NCBI RefSeq assembly: GCF_014212355.1
Contig: NZ_JACKXD010000007.1
Coordinates: 1 to 64,000, forward strand
Length of the DNA stretch: 64,000 nt
Reading direction: 5' to 3'
From: Halobellus ruber
GTDB taxonomy: Archaea > Halobacteriota > Halobacteria > Halobacteriales > Haloferacaceae
Shown piece after piece: positions 44,998-54,487 of this stretch (the first letter of the stretch is position 1; the number at the start of each line of letters is the position of its first letter). The position numbers were made by a program, and so were the translations under genes. The notes under the pieces were generated by a model. That model was not told the origin of the DNA. It made no database searches and saw only the letters and a program-made list of their open reading frames with translations.

Positions 44998-46244
44998 TCG
45001 ACGATTCAACCGGACAAGAGCCCGCAGCACGACTGTTGCGGAGTTCCTTCGACCGTTATCTTCAGGACAAGGGCAAGGGTCGCGGCGGCGAGGGCGGGAA
45101 CTACCGCCGGAACGCCGCCCGTGAGCTCGACCGGTTCGCGGAGTGGGCCGCCGGCGAGCGTGGTGATGACGATTGGACCGGGATCACTCCCGAGGACGTC
45201 GACCGCGATCCGACTTTCGAGGAGCTTGACGAGCGGGTCTTCCGTGAGTATGCCCGCCACCTCGACGGCGATCGTGGGCTCAAGCAGAACACTGTACAGA
45301 CCTACTACGCATACATCTCGGCGTGGTGTGGCTGGTGCGTCAACGAGGGGTATCTCGAAGCACACTACGCCCAGCGGGCGAGCGCGACCGCGCCGCTCCC
45401 TGACGACGACGGACGGAAGCCCGGTGACCAGCAGGCCTGGACGCCCGAGCAGCGCCACACGCTCACCCGGTACGTCGACGAGCAGGCACGCGAGTCCATC
45501 GAGGCATACACTACTCTTCCCAGTGACGTGGACCTACTCGACAAGCAACGAGCCCGGTACGCGGCGCTAAAGGCGGCCCGTGACCGGGCGCTCGTGGTCG
45601 TCCTCGCGTACACTGCTGTCCGCGTTGGTGAGCTCCTTCGGGATCCTGGTGACCCACGACGCCGTGGCGTCCGGTGGGAGGACATCGACCTCGAGGACGG
45701 GAGTATGGATGTCTACCGGAAGAAACAGCAGTGGGACGCTGCTTCTCTCCCCGATCCTGTAATCTCCCCATTACGGAGCTACCGGAAACTGCTGGACCCG
45801 CCGACGGAACGGTGGCCCGTCTTCCCGACACTCGATCAGCGGACGCTCGCAGAGCTCGTACAGGAGGAGTTAGCCGACCGGGGAGAGCCATCGAAGGCAA
45901 TTGACGAGCGACGTGGGGAGTACGCTCGCGACCTCCTGCTGGCGCTGGACGATGACATCCGCCCGCCGTCGATTACGACCGATGGTGCCCGCTCGATTCT
46001 CCAACGACTCTCGACAGCCGCGGAAATCGACATTGACCATCCGAAACACGACTATCTCGCACCACACGGCGGTCGCCGGGGGATGGGTGAGGTTCTCGTC
46101 CGGGCATTTGGATATACTGTGGCTGCCCGTTACCTCGACAACTCGGAGGAGATGGTTCGTGAACGATACTCCCATATCGAGGCCGGTAAACTGGGAGACA
46201 CAGCGACGGAAGCTATTAATAAAATAAATGATGACCTTGCGTAG
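44994..46244 (+). CDS. Tyrosine recombinase/integrase (XerC/D-like)
   Basis: 416 aa. N-terminal SAM-like core-binding domain (about 10 to 130; FDRYLQDKGKGRGGEGGNYR, REYARHLDGDRGLKQNTVQT). Catalytic domain: Arg in YTAVRVGELL near 209, HGGRRGMGEV (H-x2-R) near 357, and the Tyr nucleophile in RERYSHIEAGKL near 391. Complete set R, H, R, Y, so likely active. Typical of haloarchaeal integrases of proviruses and plasmids. With the HTH and MazF genes it forms a three-gene operon that may be the integration/stability module of a mobile element. No tRNA or att repeat was recognised nearby. Confidence 0.88.
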   Translation: MIDDSTGQEPAARLLRSSFDRYLQDKGKGRGGEGGNYRRNAARELDRFAEWAAGERGDDDWTGITPEDVDRDPTFEELDERVFREYARHLDGDRGLKQNTVQTYYAYISAWCGWCVNEGYLEAHYAQRASATAPLPDDDGRKPGDQQAWTPEQRHTLTRYVDEQARESIEAYTTLPSDVDLLDKQRARYAALKAARDRALVVVLAYTAVRVGELLRDPGDPRRRGVRWEDIDLEDGSMDVYRKKQQWDAASLPDPVISPLRSYRKLLDPPTERWPVFPTLDQRTLAELVQEELADRGEPSKAIDERRGEYARDLLLALDDDIRPPSITTDGARSILQRLSTAAEIDIDHPKHDYLAPHGGRRGMGEVLVRAFGYTVAARYLDNSEEMVRERYSHIEAGKLGDTATEAINKINDDLA

Positions 46245-46561
46245 GTGACTCCGGTATACTGGATTCGATGATTACCGTGTCAGCCTCAAACCTCGGCTGA
46301 GCCTTCTTCAGTAGTAACTCTGTGCAGTTACAATCGGGCTACAGACAATGTAGTTGATTCCGGTTGGTAAGTTGGTCTCGATCCAGTGACTTAGTCGAAA
46401 CCAGTCAAATTAACAGACGTACATCTGTTATTTTACCGGTCGACGTGTCCGAAGCCCTGGTTCAGTAAGCTCACTCGAATTGTATAAACGACCGAATGGA
46501 ACGTTATAGCAGAATAGTGTTCCAAGAGTTCAGAATTGTTAACTATGGGTTTATTTGTCCA
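46245..46561. other. Gap between integrase and IclR genes with three short hairpins
   Basis: 317 bases without a gene. Perfect short stems: TCAGCC/GGCTGA near 46,280 to 46,300, GTAACT (46314) with AGTTAC (46326), and TAACAGA (46411) with TCTGTTA (46424) followed by TTTTA. The last resembles a terminator. Convergent transcription from both sides fits. An attachment site could hide here but I see no direct repeat to support it. Confidence 0.35.
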
Positions 46562-47332
46562 CTAGTAAGTGAGGTCCACCTCGACCATCTGGGCGTTCCG
46601 GCGCAACTGATCGGGAATCTCGGTTTTGAATGTCTCCCCGTGGATTCGACTCGTCGGACCTGCAACCGAGACCGCTCCGACGAGTTCGTTTGTCTCCCGG
46701 TTCCGAATCTCTACGGCGACACCTCTCATCCCTTGAATACGCTCCTCATCGTCAAAAGCGACACCACGTTCTCTGATTTCCTCAAGTTCCTGGTTGAGTT
46801 CCTCCCGGTCTGAAACCGTGTTTTCGGTGTATCGTGGTAATCCGTGACGCTCGATAACGGAGTCAACGTACGCCTCGTCTTTCCCCGCTAACATAACCTT
46901 CCCTGTTGCCGTGCAGTGCATCGGAAACCTGACTCCAATATGAGAGTCATACGTGACAGCCTCGTTCCCTCTGACCTCGTGGAGATAGATGGACTGCCCT
47001 CGACTCATTGTTGTGAGAAGCGCAAGCTCACCAGTCTCCTCAGCCAGCTGATTGACTGCCGAGCGAGCAGCCTGGTAGAGCCGGTGATGATCACGGGCAA
47101 AGCCGCCGAGCATGAGCGTTCCGATACCGATGTGGTACTCGTCCGTTTCCGAGCGGACGTAGCTGAACTGTTCGAGCGTCCGCAGGTGATTGTGGATTGA
47201 ACTTCGTGAAAGGTCGTGACGTTCTGTGAGTTCACTTACAGTTGCGCCGTCTGACTTGACGAGTGACTCCATAATCTGACAGGCTGTCTCGACTGCTCTG
47301 ATCGTTTTTCCCTCGGACGCATTGTTCACCAT
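46562..47332 (-). CDS. IclR-family transcriptional regulator
   Basis: 256 aa, standard length. Winged HTH at residues about 10 to 70 (TVSELTERHDLSRSSIHNHL, then RTLEQFSYVRSETDEYHIGI), followed by the IclR effector-binding domain (GVRFPMHCTATGKVMLAGKD, GVAFDDEERIQGMRGVAVEI). Family members bind small carboxylates, sugars acids or aromatic compounds. Placed before a mannonate dehydratase and a sugar importer, it is the probable regulator of the uronate cluster, although IS elements have been inserted in between. Confidence 0.88.
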   Translation of the reverse strand: MVNNASEGKTIRAVETACQIMESLVKSDGATVSELTERHDLSRSSIHNHLRTLEQFSYVRSETDEYHIGIGTLMLGGFARDHHRLYQAARSAVNQLAEETGELALLTTMSRGQSIYLHEVRGNEAVTYDSHIGVRFPMHCTATGKVMLAGKDEAYVDSVIERHGLPRYTENTVSDREELNQELEEIRERGVAFDDEERIQGMRGVAVEIRNRETNELVGAVSVAGPTSRIHGETFKTEIPDQLRRNAQMVEVDLTY

Positions 47333-47639
47333 AGTAACTCGTATCTATACTCATAGTTCATAATTGTTGTGTGGGTGACTTGCTTTCGTCACAGGCCTTT
47401 ACAGAGTATCCTATTCACTACCCACAATATATAATGATGAAATATGATATATTTAATCTGTGAATGGACTAATTTTACCTCTAGTAGTTTGACTAACACC
47501 CTTAGTACATTATCCTACACTAGAAGAAAACCAAGGGGGAAGCTGACCCGGTTGAATAGTAGTGAGCGTGTCAACTTCGGCGGAAAGAACCAAGCAACGG
47601 TACATCAGCGACTCAACAATGCTCGGCCGCGTGGTTGAG

Positions 47640-48224
47640 CAAGCACGGAATAAAAAATACTCTCGCGGAAGATACGCCGACGGAGCAGCGTGTCGAGATA
47701 GTGTTCTTGTACCACGCCGGCCTGTCGTATCAGCACCTGAGAAGGTGATTGAACGTTCGTATGCGGTCTTGTGTTAGTGGTCTCACAGGCCCGCGCAACT
47801 GTTTGATACGGACCCCGCCTTTTAATGAACGAAATGGATAAACGAAGCTGAAAGTCGAAAACTCAGAGGTCTGCGTTGGGTATCGATTGATATGAAAATT
47901 CAGAGGTCATCCACATCAGAGTACTACAAGATCAATCTTACCTCAATGCGTTGCTTTTCAACGAGCAAGTGTTGAGGTGCTGTCACGGTGATTCTGTAGT
48001 CCTCATAAATCCCGGTCCGTGCGGTCCAACTTGCTGCTTAATCAGCTCGGAATTTGCGAGTCGCGTCGAGAATAGTGGCGGAACGGTCTCTGGTCGAAGT
48101 GTGGTTCGGCTTGCCGAAATACCCAACCAGGCTCTTCCACGAATGGCTCTCCCACTATACCTCCTGGTAACCAGTCGACTGCTGGGTCAAGGTCTTCTTT
48201 AAATTTTATGATGAAATGTTCTAA
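47640..48224 (+). pseudogene. Degraded IS6-like transposase
   Basis: Fragments in several frames align in order to the haloarchaeal IS6-type transposase as I remember it: TPTEQRVEIVFLYHAGLSYQ near the 5' end, then a frameshift into KVIERSYAVL, NSEVIHIRVLQDQSYLNALL, GDSVVLINPGP, and PVDCWVKVFFKFYDEMF before the TAA at 48222. Multiple stops and shifts make it inactive. It is immediately followed by the intact IS1595-type element. Confidence 0.55.
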
Positions 48225-48250
48225 TATTTACACCCCCTGCCGTTACAAAG

Positions 48251-49301
48251 GTGGCTCTTACCGAACTGAGTGAAACAGCTTCGTGAAGATTAGGGCATCC
48301 CGCCGTTGCCACGTTGAGTATGTCAACACAATCGGCCTTCGGCGGGATGCTTCAGCACCTTGTTGAGCTCACGTCAATAGTCTTGCGCCCAGAGCCGCTC
48401 GATACGGAGATCGAGCGGCGCTGTAAGCAGGCGTGGGAACAGGCCCCCTGTCCAGAGTGTGGCGACACCGCTAACCAGTCCGGGGACGGCAGTCCCCGGA
48501 TCTGGTGTACCAACTGTCGCTACGGGTTCACCTACACCCGCAACACGCCCTTCGAAGGGCGCACGCTCACGCCTGGCGAGATCGTCATCGCGTTCGTCCT
48601 CTACGCCGACACGCTGCTCAGCATCCACCAGATCGCCCAGCTCTTCGAAGCCGTCTACGATACGATCCACACGACGATTCGAGAGGTAGAAGCCGCCTTC
48701 GAGCGCGGCTTCTACCTCGTCTGGGAGCGCATCCAACACACCATCGATGGGCCAACCCAGATCGACGAAACTGGCCACAAGTGCTCTGGCTACAAGGGCC
48801 AGACGCCGCCGCGGGACGGCCTCTCCCGCGGCGGCTCTGGAGAAGGCGGTCGATCACGGTGGGAAGGAGCGCCAGGTGATACGATGACGCTGATCGGTGC
48901 CTGTCGTGACGTACTTCGGGTGATTCGCACCGAGCCAGGCGCTCGACCGGAAGAACTCAAGCCAGCCCTCGACGAGGTCGAGATTCTCTCGGGGAAACTC
49001 GATGAGGTCTGGCATGACGGGTGGCGCGGGTACGCGCCACTCGTCTACGAGAACGAGCAGACCGTGGTTCACTCCGAAGCGTTTGTTACTGATGACGGCG
49101 TCCACATCAACCAAGTCGAATGCCTGTGGTCACTGGTGAATCCGTGGCTGCAGAAGTTCCGGGGCCTCTCCAAGCCCGGATTAGAGCAGTCCGTCCGAAC
49201 CTACGGGTTCGTACGGACGCTGAACCTCGCTGGAGCACCACTACACGGCCTTCTTGACTGCTTCGTCGTCAACGTGTTTCGCTGAGTTATGCAAGAGCCA
49301 C
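48251..49301 (+). mobile_element. IS1595-family insertion sequence (ISH4-like)
   Basis: 1051 bases. Terminal inverted repeats: left GTGGCTCTTACCGAACTGAG, right (reverse complement) GTGGCTCTTGCATAACTCAG, 16 of 20 matching. The bases AAAG occur directly outside both ends (48247-48250 and 49302-49305) and may be part of the target duplication. The element lies 87 bases before the mannonate dehydratase start, so it may influence that promoter. Confidence 0.8.
48320..49285 (+). CDS. IS1595-family transposase
   Basis: About 321 aa from the ATG at 48320 (an in-frame TTG lies six bases earlier). The N-terminal zinc ribbon CPECGDT with IWCTNC is typical of IS1595. The catalytic region follows: QIDETGHKCSGYKGQ (first D), EVWHDGWRGYAPLVYENEQ (second D), VHINQVECLWSLVNPWLQKF (N/E position). 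The frame is intact and filled nearly end to end in the element, so it is probably functional. Confidence 0.88.
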   Translation: MSTQSAFGGMLQHLVELTSIVLRPEPLDTEIERRCKQAWEQAPCPECGDTANQSGDGSPRIWCTNCRYGFTYTRNTPFEGRTLTPGEIVIAFVLYADTLLSIHQIAQLFEAVYDTIHTTIREVEAAFERGFYLVWERIQHTIDGPTQIDETGHKCSGYKGQTPPRDGLSRGGSGEGGRSRWEGAPGDTMTLIGACRDVLRVIRTEPGARPEELKPALDEVEILSGKLDEVWHDGWRGYAPLVYENEQTVVHSEAFVTDDGVHINQVECLWSLVNPWLQKFRGLSKPGLEQSVRTYGFVRTLNLAGAPLHGLLDCFVVNVFR

Positions 49302-49376
49302 AAAGGTTTATAATCGAATATATACAACATCTCTATGAGCACTTATCGGTAGAATTGAACATAGCTGAATACATAC

Positions 49377-49383
49377 AAGGAGG
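49377..49383 (+). promoter_or_regulatory. Strong ribosome binding site before mannonate dehydratase
   Basis: AAGGAGG lies five bases before the ATG at 49389. Most genes in this window have no such site and appear leaderless. A TATA-like TTTATAATC at about 49,308 to 49,316, directly beyond the IS1595 right end, would give a leader of some 45 bases, consistent with use of this site. Confidence 0.65.
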
Positions 49384-49388
49384 ATACG

Positions 49389-50342
49389 ATGGTTAAACTC
49401 TCACTTACACTTCCGCCAAAGCCTGATAACCGGTGGCAGCTCGCCAAACAGATCGGTGTCCAGTATGCGGTCGTTCATACGCTGGAAATCGGCGACGGGT
49501 CACGGTTCTGGGAGTACAGCGAACTGTTAGGGATGAAAAATTGGTTTGAGAGTGCTGGGCTGTCGATTTCGGTCATCGAAGGTGGTATTCCATTAACGGA
49601 TACAACTAGATTGGGACGTGACGGCCGGGACAAGGAAATAGCCAAATTCAAACAGTTTTTGCGTGACGTAGGGGATCTCGGCATCCCGATCGTCTGTTAC
49701 GACTGGGTGGCAGGTACCCGGTGGGCCCGAACCAGCGCCCATCAAGAATCCCGTGGCGGCTCACTGGTAACAATGTATGATGATCGTAAGATGCCGGACG
49801 ACAGGGACACAACGATAACGCGAGAGCAACTGTGGGAGAACTTGGAATACTTCCTTGACAAAGTGCTCCCGGTAGCCGAAGATGCTGGGGTGACGCTCGC
49901 CTTACATCCAGATGATCCTCCGCGTGAGAGTCTGGGAGGTATGCCACGAATAATAAACAGCCCGGAGGCGTACAACCGGTTGTTTGAGCAGTTTCCGAGC
50001 GAAAATAACGGTATGACATTTTGCCAGGGAAACTTTGCCGCAATGGGTGTGGATATTCCCAAACAAATTCAACACTTCGGGGACCGAATCAAGTTCGTCC
50101 ACTTCAGAGACGTCGATGGAGATGCAGACCACTTCGTCGAAACTTGGCATGACGACGGCCCAACAGATATGCTCGCAGCGATGCGTGCTTACCAGGATAT
50201 CGGCTTTGAGGGACCGATGAGACCGGATCACGTTCCAACAATGGCGGGCGAGAATAACTCAAATCCTGGCTACCATACTAAAGGTCGACTCTTTGCGATA
50301 GGTTATATCCGTGGTCTCCTTGAGCAGGCTGATGCTTTTTAA
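49389..50342 (+). CDS. uxuA: Mannonate dehydratase (UxuA-like)
   Basis: 317 aa, TIM-barrel. Conserved blocks: IPIVCYDWVAGTRWARTS, TLALHPDDPP (metal-binding His), NNGMTFCQGNFAAMG, KFVHFRDVDGD and RPDHVPTMAGENN. The enzyme removes water from D-mannonate to give 2-keto-3-deoxygluconate in uronate degradation. It is shorter than the E. coli enzyme (about 390 aa) but of the size of the short archaeal type. First gene after the IS1595 element and probably under the IclR regulator. A decayed homologue lies at 58590-59035. Confidence 0.85.
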   Translation: MVKLSLTLPPKPDNRWQLAKQIGVQYAVVHTLEIGDGSRFWEYSELLGMKNWFESAGLSISVIEGGIPLTDTTRLGRDGRDKEIAKFKQFLRDVGDLGIPIVCYDWVAGTRWARTSAHQESRGGSLVTMYDDRKMPDDRDTTITREQLWENLEYFLDKVLPVAEDAGVTLALHPDDPPRESLGGMPRIINSPEAYNRLFEQFPSENNGMTFCQGNFAAMGVDIPKQIQHFGDRIKFVHFRDVDGDADHFVETWHDDGPTDMLAAMRAYQDIGFEGPMRPDHVPTMAGENNSNPGYHTKGRLFAIGYIRGLLEQADAF

Positions 50343-50394
50343 CTGTTGTACGCCTTCGGGTAAGCGATTGTTGATGAAGCAACTGGTTTTAATC

Positions 50395-50930
50395 AGAGCT
50401 CGGATTCACCCCACGAATTCCGTAATAAAACGCTCACCAAGATAAGTAACAACCGAACTGCTGGATCAGTCGTATATATTCGCTCGTCGGGTGAAAGGTT
50501 GTCTCGATGATTGAGCCTCTTCGACAGAGCTTCGACGACCTCTAGCGTACCAGTATGTTGCTTTGCGCGCACGCGAGAGGGGTAAAGAGACATTCCCCGC
50601 GGTTTCCTTATTGATGGGACCCCCAGACAGCAAGCGGAAAGCTCAGTCCCTGTTCACTTGGCCTACAGCCGTCCTATAGGGCACTGTCAAGCCGAGTCTC
50701 TCGGCCATCTGCTCCCGTGGCGGATGATTGGATGATCGACTGGTGCCTGGTATTTAGTCGCTCAACCAATGTGTCATAACAGAATCCAGGGTCGGCGAGA
50801 AATCCAGCGACGTCGAACGGCAGAGTGGCGACCTGGCCGAGCAGTGGCTTGACCGAGTCGCTTTTCGATTGATCACCACGGATCATAGTGACTGCGACGA
50901 CGAGGCACGATCAAGAAAGCCCGGGTAGGC
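50395..50930 (-). pseudogene. Degraded ISH3-like transposase
   Basis: Minus-strand fragments in order: VKPLLGQVATLPFDVAGFLA, ADPGFCYDTLVERLN (near the second catalytic Asp), then after stops TTDPAVRLLLILVSVLLRNS, which is the C-terminal helix of ISH3/IS4-like transposases. Several stops and shifts. The rest of the 50343 to 51152 gap shows no gene apart from the promoter of the next one. Confidence 0.55.
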
Positions 50931-51121
50931 CATCCAGAATTTAATGCTTCCGCCCTGCTTGCGCAATCGGGTATCCGGGAGTATATCTACTAACCGTTAC
51001 TTGATTGCTGAACCCGTTATGTAATCTCTACACACATCCACTGGATGCTCATACCGACAACAATTGAAACTCTCCAAATGATCTCAGTCTATACTAATAA
51101 ATATGATATTTCTATCAAGAT

Positions 51122-51128
51122 TTATATA
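51122..51128 (+). promoter_or_regulatory. TATA box of the sugar ABC transporter operon
   Basis: TTATATA, with its centre about 28 bases before the ATG at 51153, predicts a leaderless mRNA. The surrounding 60 bases are strongly A/T rich. Confidence 0.5.
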
Positions 51129-51152
51129 TCTACAGACCTGGATGAATCAAAT

Positions 51153-52496
51153 ATGTCACAAAGAAACGTGACTGATAGCCGTCTCACACGCCGAAGAATC
51201 CTCAAGACGGGGGCTGGTTTAGCGGCGGCAGGAGGATTTGCTGGATGTTCAGGACAGGATTCTTCGGGTGAGAACACAGATAGTGGGACTTCAACTGAGG
51301 GAACCTCGGGTGGTAGTGCTGGCGAGATCGAAATTGTCCACCGCTGGAACCGCGGAAAAGATGGACGAGCGATGGCTGCGCTCCTTGAGGGGTTTGCACA
51401 AGAACACCCAGATATCTCGGTCCTTGAGAATAGTGTCCCGGCAAACAACGACGGTCTTGGGACAATTATCCGTGATCGGATGCTGAATGATGATCCACCG
51501 AGTACGTGGCAGAATTGGCCTGGCAAGGCACTTACCGAATTCGTTGAGGCGGATCTTCTCGGCGATATCGAAGCGGATGTATGGGACGAGGCGGGATTAA
51601 AGGATAAGTATAAATCGGGGCCACAGAGAGCGGCTCAAGTCCAGGGGACATACGTAACAGTCCCGCTCAATATCCACCGACTTAATCCGATGTTTTATAA
51701 CATTGATGTCGTTGAGCAAGCCGGTGTGGACCCCACTTCTATCAATAGTCCTACCGCACTGAAAGAGGCAATGGATAAAGTTGAGTCCGATACGGACGCG
51801 GCTGGTATGTCCAACTCAACGAAAGCCGGTTGGACGGTACTACAACTTTGGGAGACACTCCTGATTGCGACTGCAGGACCAGACGGGTATGAAGACATTG
51901 TGGGCGGGAATGCAGGTAATTACCAGGATGCCATTCAAGAAGCACTACAACTTACTGCGGACTACAGCCAGTACTTCACTGACGACGCCGGCAGTATCGA
52001 ATGGCCCGCTGCCGCCCGCAAAGTAGTCAGCGGAGAGGCTGCTTTCTTCCAGCACGGGGACTGGGCCGCGGGCATATTCCTCTCACTTGATGACTTTAAT
52101 TATAAAGAGGATTGGGATTTCGTGGCCTTCCCCGGAACGGAGGGGTCGTACTCGGTTGTGATGGATAGTTTCCCCTATCCCGCACCCAACCGATCACCAG
52201 AAGCCTCCAAAAAGTTCCTCCGGTACGTTGGGAGTACCGACGCGCAAGAGCGTTTCAACCCAATTAAAGGATCCATTCCGCCGCGAACGGATGTCTCACT
52301 TGATCCGTTCAGCAGCTATCAGGCCGACGAAATTAAGTCATTCCGTAATTCCGATGCACAACCGCGAGCAATGGCTCACGGGCTCGCTCTCGTGCCCGGA
52401 GCGGCTAGTGATATGAAAAAAATAATGTCTGACTTCGCCGCTAATTGGGACGCCGGTTCTGTTTCAGACCGGGTGATGGATATTTTAAGTGGATAA
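51153..52496 (+). CDS. Sugar ABC transporter substrate-binding lipoprotein (Tat exported)
   Basis: 447 aa from the ATG at 51153; the frame is open upstream but that part lacks protein character. The N-terminus has a twin-arginine signal (TRRRILKTGAGLAAAGG) and a lipobox with Cys (FAGCSG), then a Ser/Thr/Gly/Glu linker usual for haloarchaeal lipoproteins. The mature part is an extracellular solute-binding family 1 protein (IEIVHRWNRGKDGRAMAALL, GEAAFFQHGDWAAGIFLSLD). Probably binds an oligosaccharide or uronate-containing sugar. First gene of the importer operon. Confidence 0.9.
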   Translation: MSQRNVTDSRLTRRRILKTGAGLAAAGGFAGCSGQDSSGENTDSGTSTEGTSGGSAGEIEIVHRWNRGKDGRAMAALLEGFAQEHPDISVLENSVPANNDGLGTIIRDRMLNDDPPSTWQNWPGKALTEFVEADLLGDIEADVWDEAGLKDKYKSGPQRAAQVQGTYVTVPLNIHRLNPMFYNIDVVEQAGVDPTSINSPTALKEAMDKVESDTDAAGMSNSTKAGWTVLQLWETLLIATAGPDGYEDIVGGNAGNYQDAIQEALQLTADYSQYFTDDAGSIEWPAAARKVVSGEAAFFQHGDWAAGIFLSLDDFNYKEDWDFVAFPGTEGSYSVVMDSFPYPAPNRSPEASKKFLRYVGSTDAQERFNPIKGSIPPRTDVSLDPFSSYQADEIKSFRNSDAQPRAMAHGLALVPGAASDMKKIMSDFAANWDAGSVSDRVMDILSG

Positions 52497-52553
52497 ATCC
52501 GTACTGTACCCTGTATTAGCTGCCAAATAAAATGATATCCTGTAATTAAGTAT

Positions 52554-53504
52554 ATGAGTACACGATCACGTATAGAACAGAGCCTGGCGCAGATCCCCGC
52601 TACAGACGCGCTAGCCGCTCGGATACGGCAAAGCCAGTTCCTTCGGTCGTTGCCGTTCTGGCTGCCAGCAGGATTGATAATGGCGCTCGCCGTGTACGGC
52701 GCGATCGGCTGGAATTTTGTTGTCTCTCTGACTGATTTTCAAGGGCTCACCTTGCCGTCATACAATCCCGCTACGTTCGATGTCGAGATGTACGCGAGAG
52801 CGGTGTCGGATCCAGTCTTTTGGAATGCACTGAAGAACACTTTTTTATTTATGATAGTATTCACGACGCTGTGCCTATTAGTTGGACTCGGTCTTGCTAT
52901 CCTCATCGATCAGCAGATCCGGTTTGAGAACCTATTTCGGACGATCTATCTTCTTCCATTCAGCCTTTCATTCGTAGTCACAGCAAAGTTCTGGCTCTGG
53001 ATGTACAACTCACAAACCGGCGTAATTAATACCGTTCTCCAGGCAATCGGGCTTGGAGCATTCGCAGTTGAGTGGTTCAGCCCGCAGTTCAAATTCGTCG
53101 CTATTGTTATCGCACTCACTTGGCAGTTCAGCGGTTACGCTATGGTTGTGTACTTGGCTGGGCTCCGGCAAATCCCCACGGCACATTATGAAGCGGCCAA
53201 GGTTGACGGGGCGAGCAAGTTCTCAACCTATCGTGAGGTGATCATCCCACAACTCGGCCCGTCCACGATGAGCGCAGCAGTGGTCTTGATGGTCTTCACG
53301 TTAAAGGCATTTGACTTCCTGTATGCGCTGTTCGGACCGACACCAGGTCCTTCTATGGATATTCTCTCGACGATGATGTACAGACAAGCATACGGTGCCG
53401 CCCGCTGGTCATACGGTGCGGCGATTGCGATGATCCTGTTTGTTATGGCATTAGGTGTCATCGCACCGTACTTTTGGCTCCAGTACCGCCGTGGAGAAAT
53501 TTAA
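52554..53504 (+). CDS. Sugar ABC transporter permease (MalF/UgpA-like)
   Basis: 316 aa with six membrane segments. The EAA loop, which contacts the ATPase, reads HYEAAKVDGASKFSTYREVI followed by PQLGP. It starts 57 bases after the binding-protein gene. It forms the membrane channel with the next permease. Confidence 0.9.
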   Translation: MSTRSRIEQSLAQIPATDALAARIRQSQFLRSLPFWLPAGLIMALAVYGAIGWNFVVSLTDFQGLTLPSYNPATFDVEMYARAVSDPVFWNALKNTFLFMIVFTTLCLLVGLGLAILIDQQIRFENLFRTIYLLPFSLSFVVTAKFWLWMYNSQTGVINTVLQAIGLGAFAVEWFSPQFKFVAIVIALTWQFSGYAMVVYLAGLRQIPTAHYEAAKVDGASKFSTYREVIIPQLGPSTMSAAVVLMVFTLKAFDFLYALFGPTPGPSMDILSTMMYRQAYGAARWSYGAAIAMILFVMALGVIAPYFWLQYRRGEI

Positions 53505-53510
53505 AAATAT

Positions 53511-54479
53511 ATGTCCAAATCATCAATTCCGTTCGACTTAGCGAAAACGATGAATCGCTTGCGAGCTGGGCAGTCAGACGACCTGGAAGCGTCGCCGAGG
53601 CGCTTGGCACTCTATCTTATGCTGATCGCACTCATCGGTATCTACCTGCTCCCGCTTGAAACTGGTATTGTTACCTCACTTAAGACGGAGCAAGGCTATC
53701 TCACGACTCAACCGCTGCTTCCCCCATCAGAAAACTTTCTGACCTTTCAGCCGTGGATCACAGCGTGGGAGACCCTTTCGCCCGCGTTGATCAACAGCGC
53801 GCTTTATAGTATTCCCGCGACAATTCTGTCGGCGCTCATCGGAAGCATCGCAGCTCACGGCCTGACCAACACCGAGTGGCGTGGCCAAACGGCCGTCTTC
53901 CTCGTGTTCGCTATAGGCATATTCATCCCATATCAGTCGGTGCTCATCCCCCTTTCACGATTCTGGGGCTTCCTTGAACTTCAGACAATGTTTGGCCCGA
54001 ATGGGATCGTGAACCTTTGGCAACTTCCGTTTGTGTACCCACATTACTCCTACATAGTCGAACTCACACTGACTCACACCGCTTACGGTATCCCGATCAC
54101 GACCTTGTTCTTCAGGGGATACTACCAGGCGCTCTCAGATGATATGATTGAGGCTGCACGCCTCGGTGGTGCAGGACTTTTGAGCATCTACCGCGAGATC
54201 GTGTTACCTCTCTCGAAGCCTATGTTCGTCGTCGCGTTTATTTACCAGTTCACGTCAATCTGGAATGGGTTGTTGTTCGTCCTCATCATCGTCGGCACTA
54301 ACAAGGCTGCTCGCCCGGCTACTCTCGCACTGAACGAGCTCGCTAAGGTCGGCTACGTTCCGACATACAATACTATGATGGCTGGAGCGTTCATCACAGC
54401 ACTTCCAACACTCTTAGTATACATTCTCTTCGGGGATCAGTTTGCGAAAGGTGTTGCGGGATACGGACAAGCAGACTAA
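53511..54479 (+). CDS. Sugar ABC transporter permease (MalG/UgpE-like)
   Basis: 322 aa, six membrane segments after an N-terminal cytoplasmic stretch. EAA loop: DDMIEAARLGGAGLLSIYRE then IVLPLSKP. Six bases after the first permease gene. Pairs with MalF-like and the ATPase. Confidence 0.9.
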   Translation: MSKSSIPFDLAKTMNRLRAGQSDDLEASPRRLALYLMLIALIGIYLLPLETGIVTSLKTEQGYLTTQPLLPPSENFLTFQPWITAWETLSPALINSALYSIPATILSALIGSIAAHGLTNTEWRGQTAVFLVFAIGIFIPYQSVLIPLSRFWGFLELQTMFGPNGIVNLWQLPFVYPHYSYIVELTLTHTAYGIPITTLFFRGYYQALSDDMIEAARLGGAGLLSIYREIVLPLSKPMFVVAFIYQFTSIWNGLLFVLIIVGTNKAARPATLALNELAKVGYVPTYNTMMAGAFITALPTLLVYILFGDQFAKGVAGYGQAD

Positions 54480-54487
54480 ACCAAAGA

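Noticed and set aside
46245-46561. Attachment site of the integrase
   Set aside because: No tRNA 3' end or direct repeat could be identified; only short hairpins are present.
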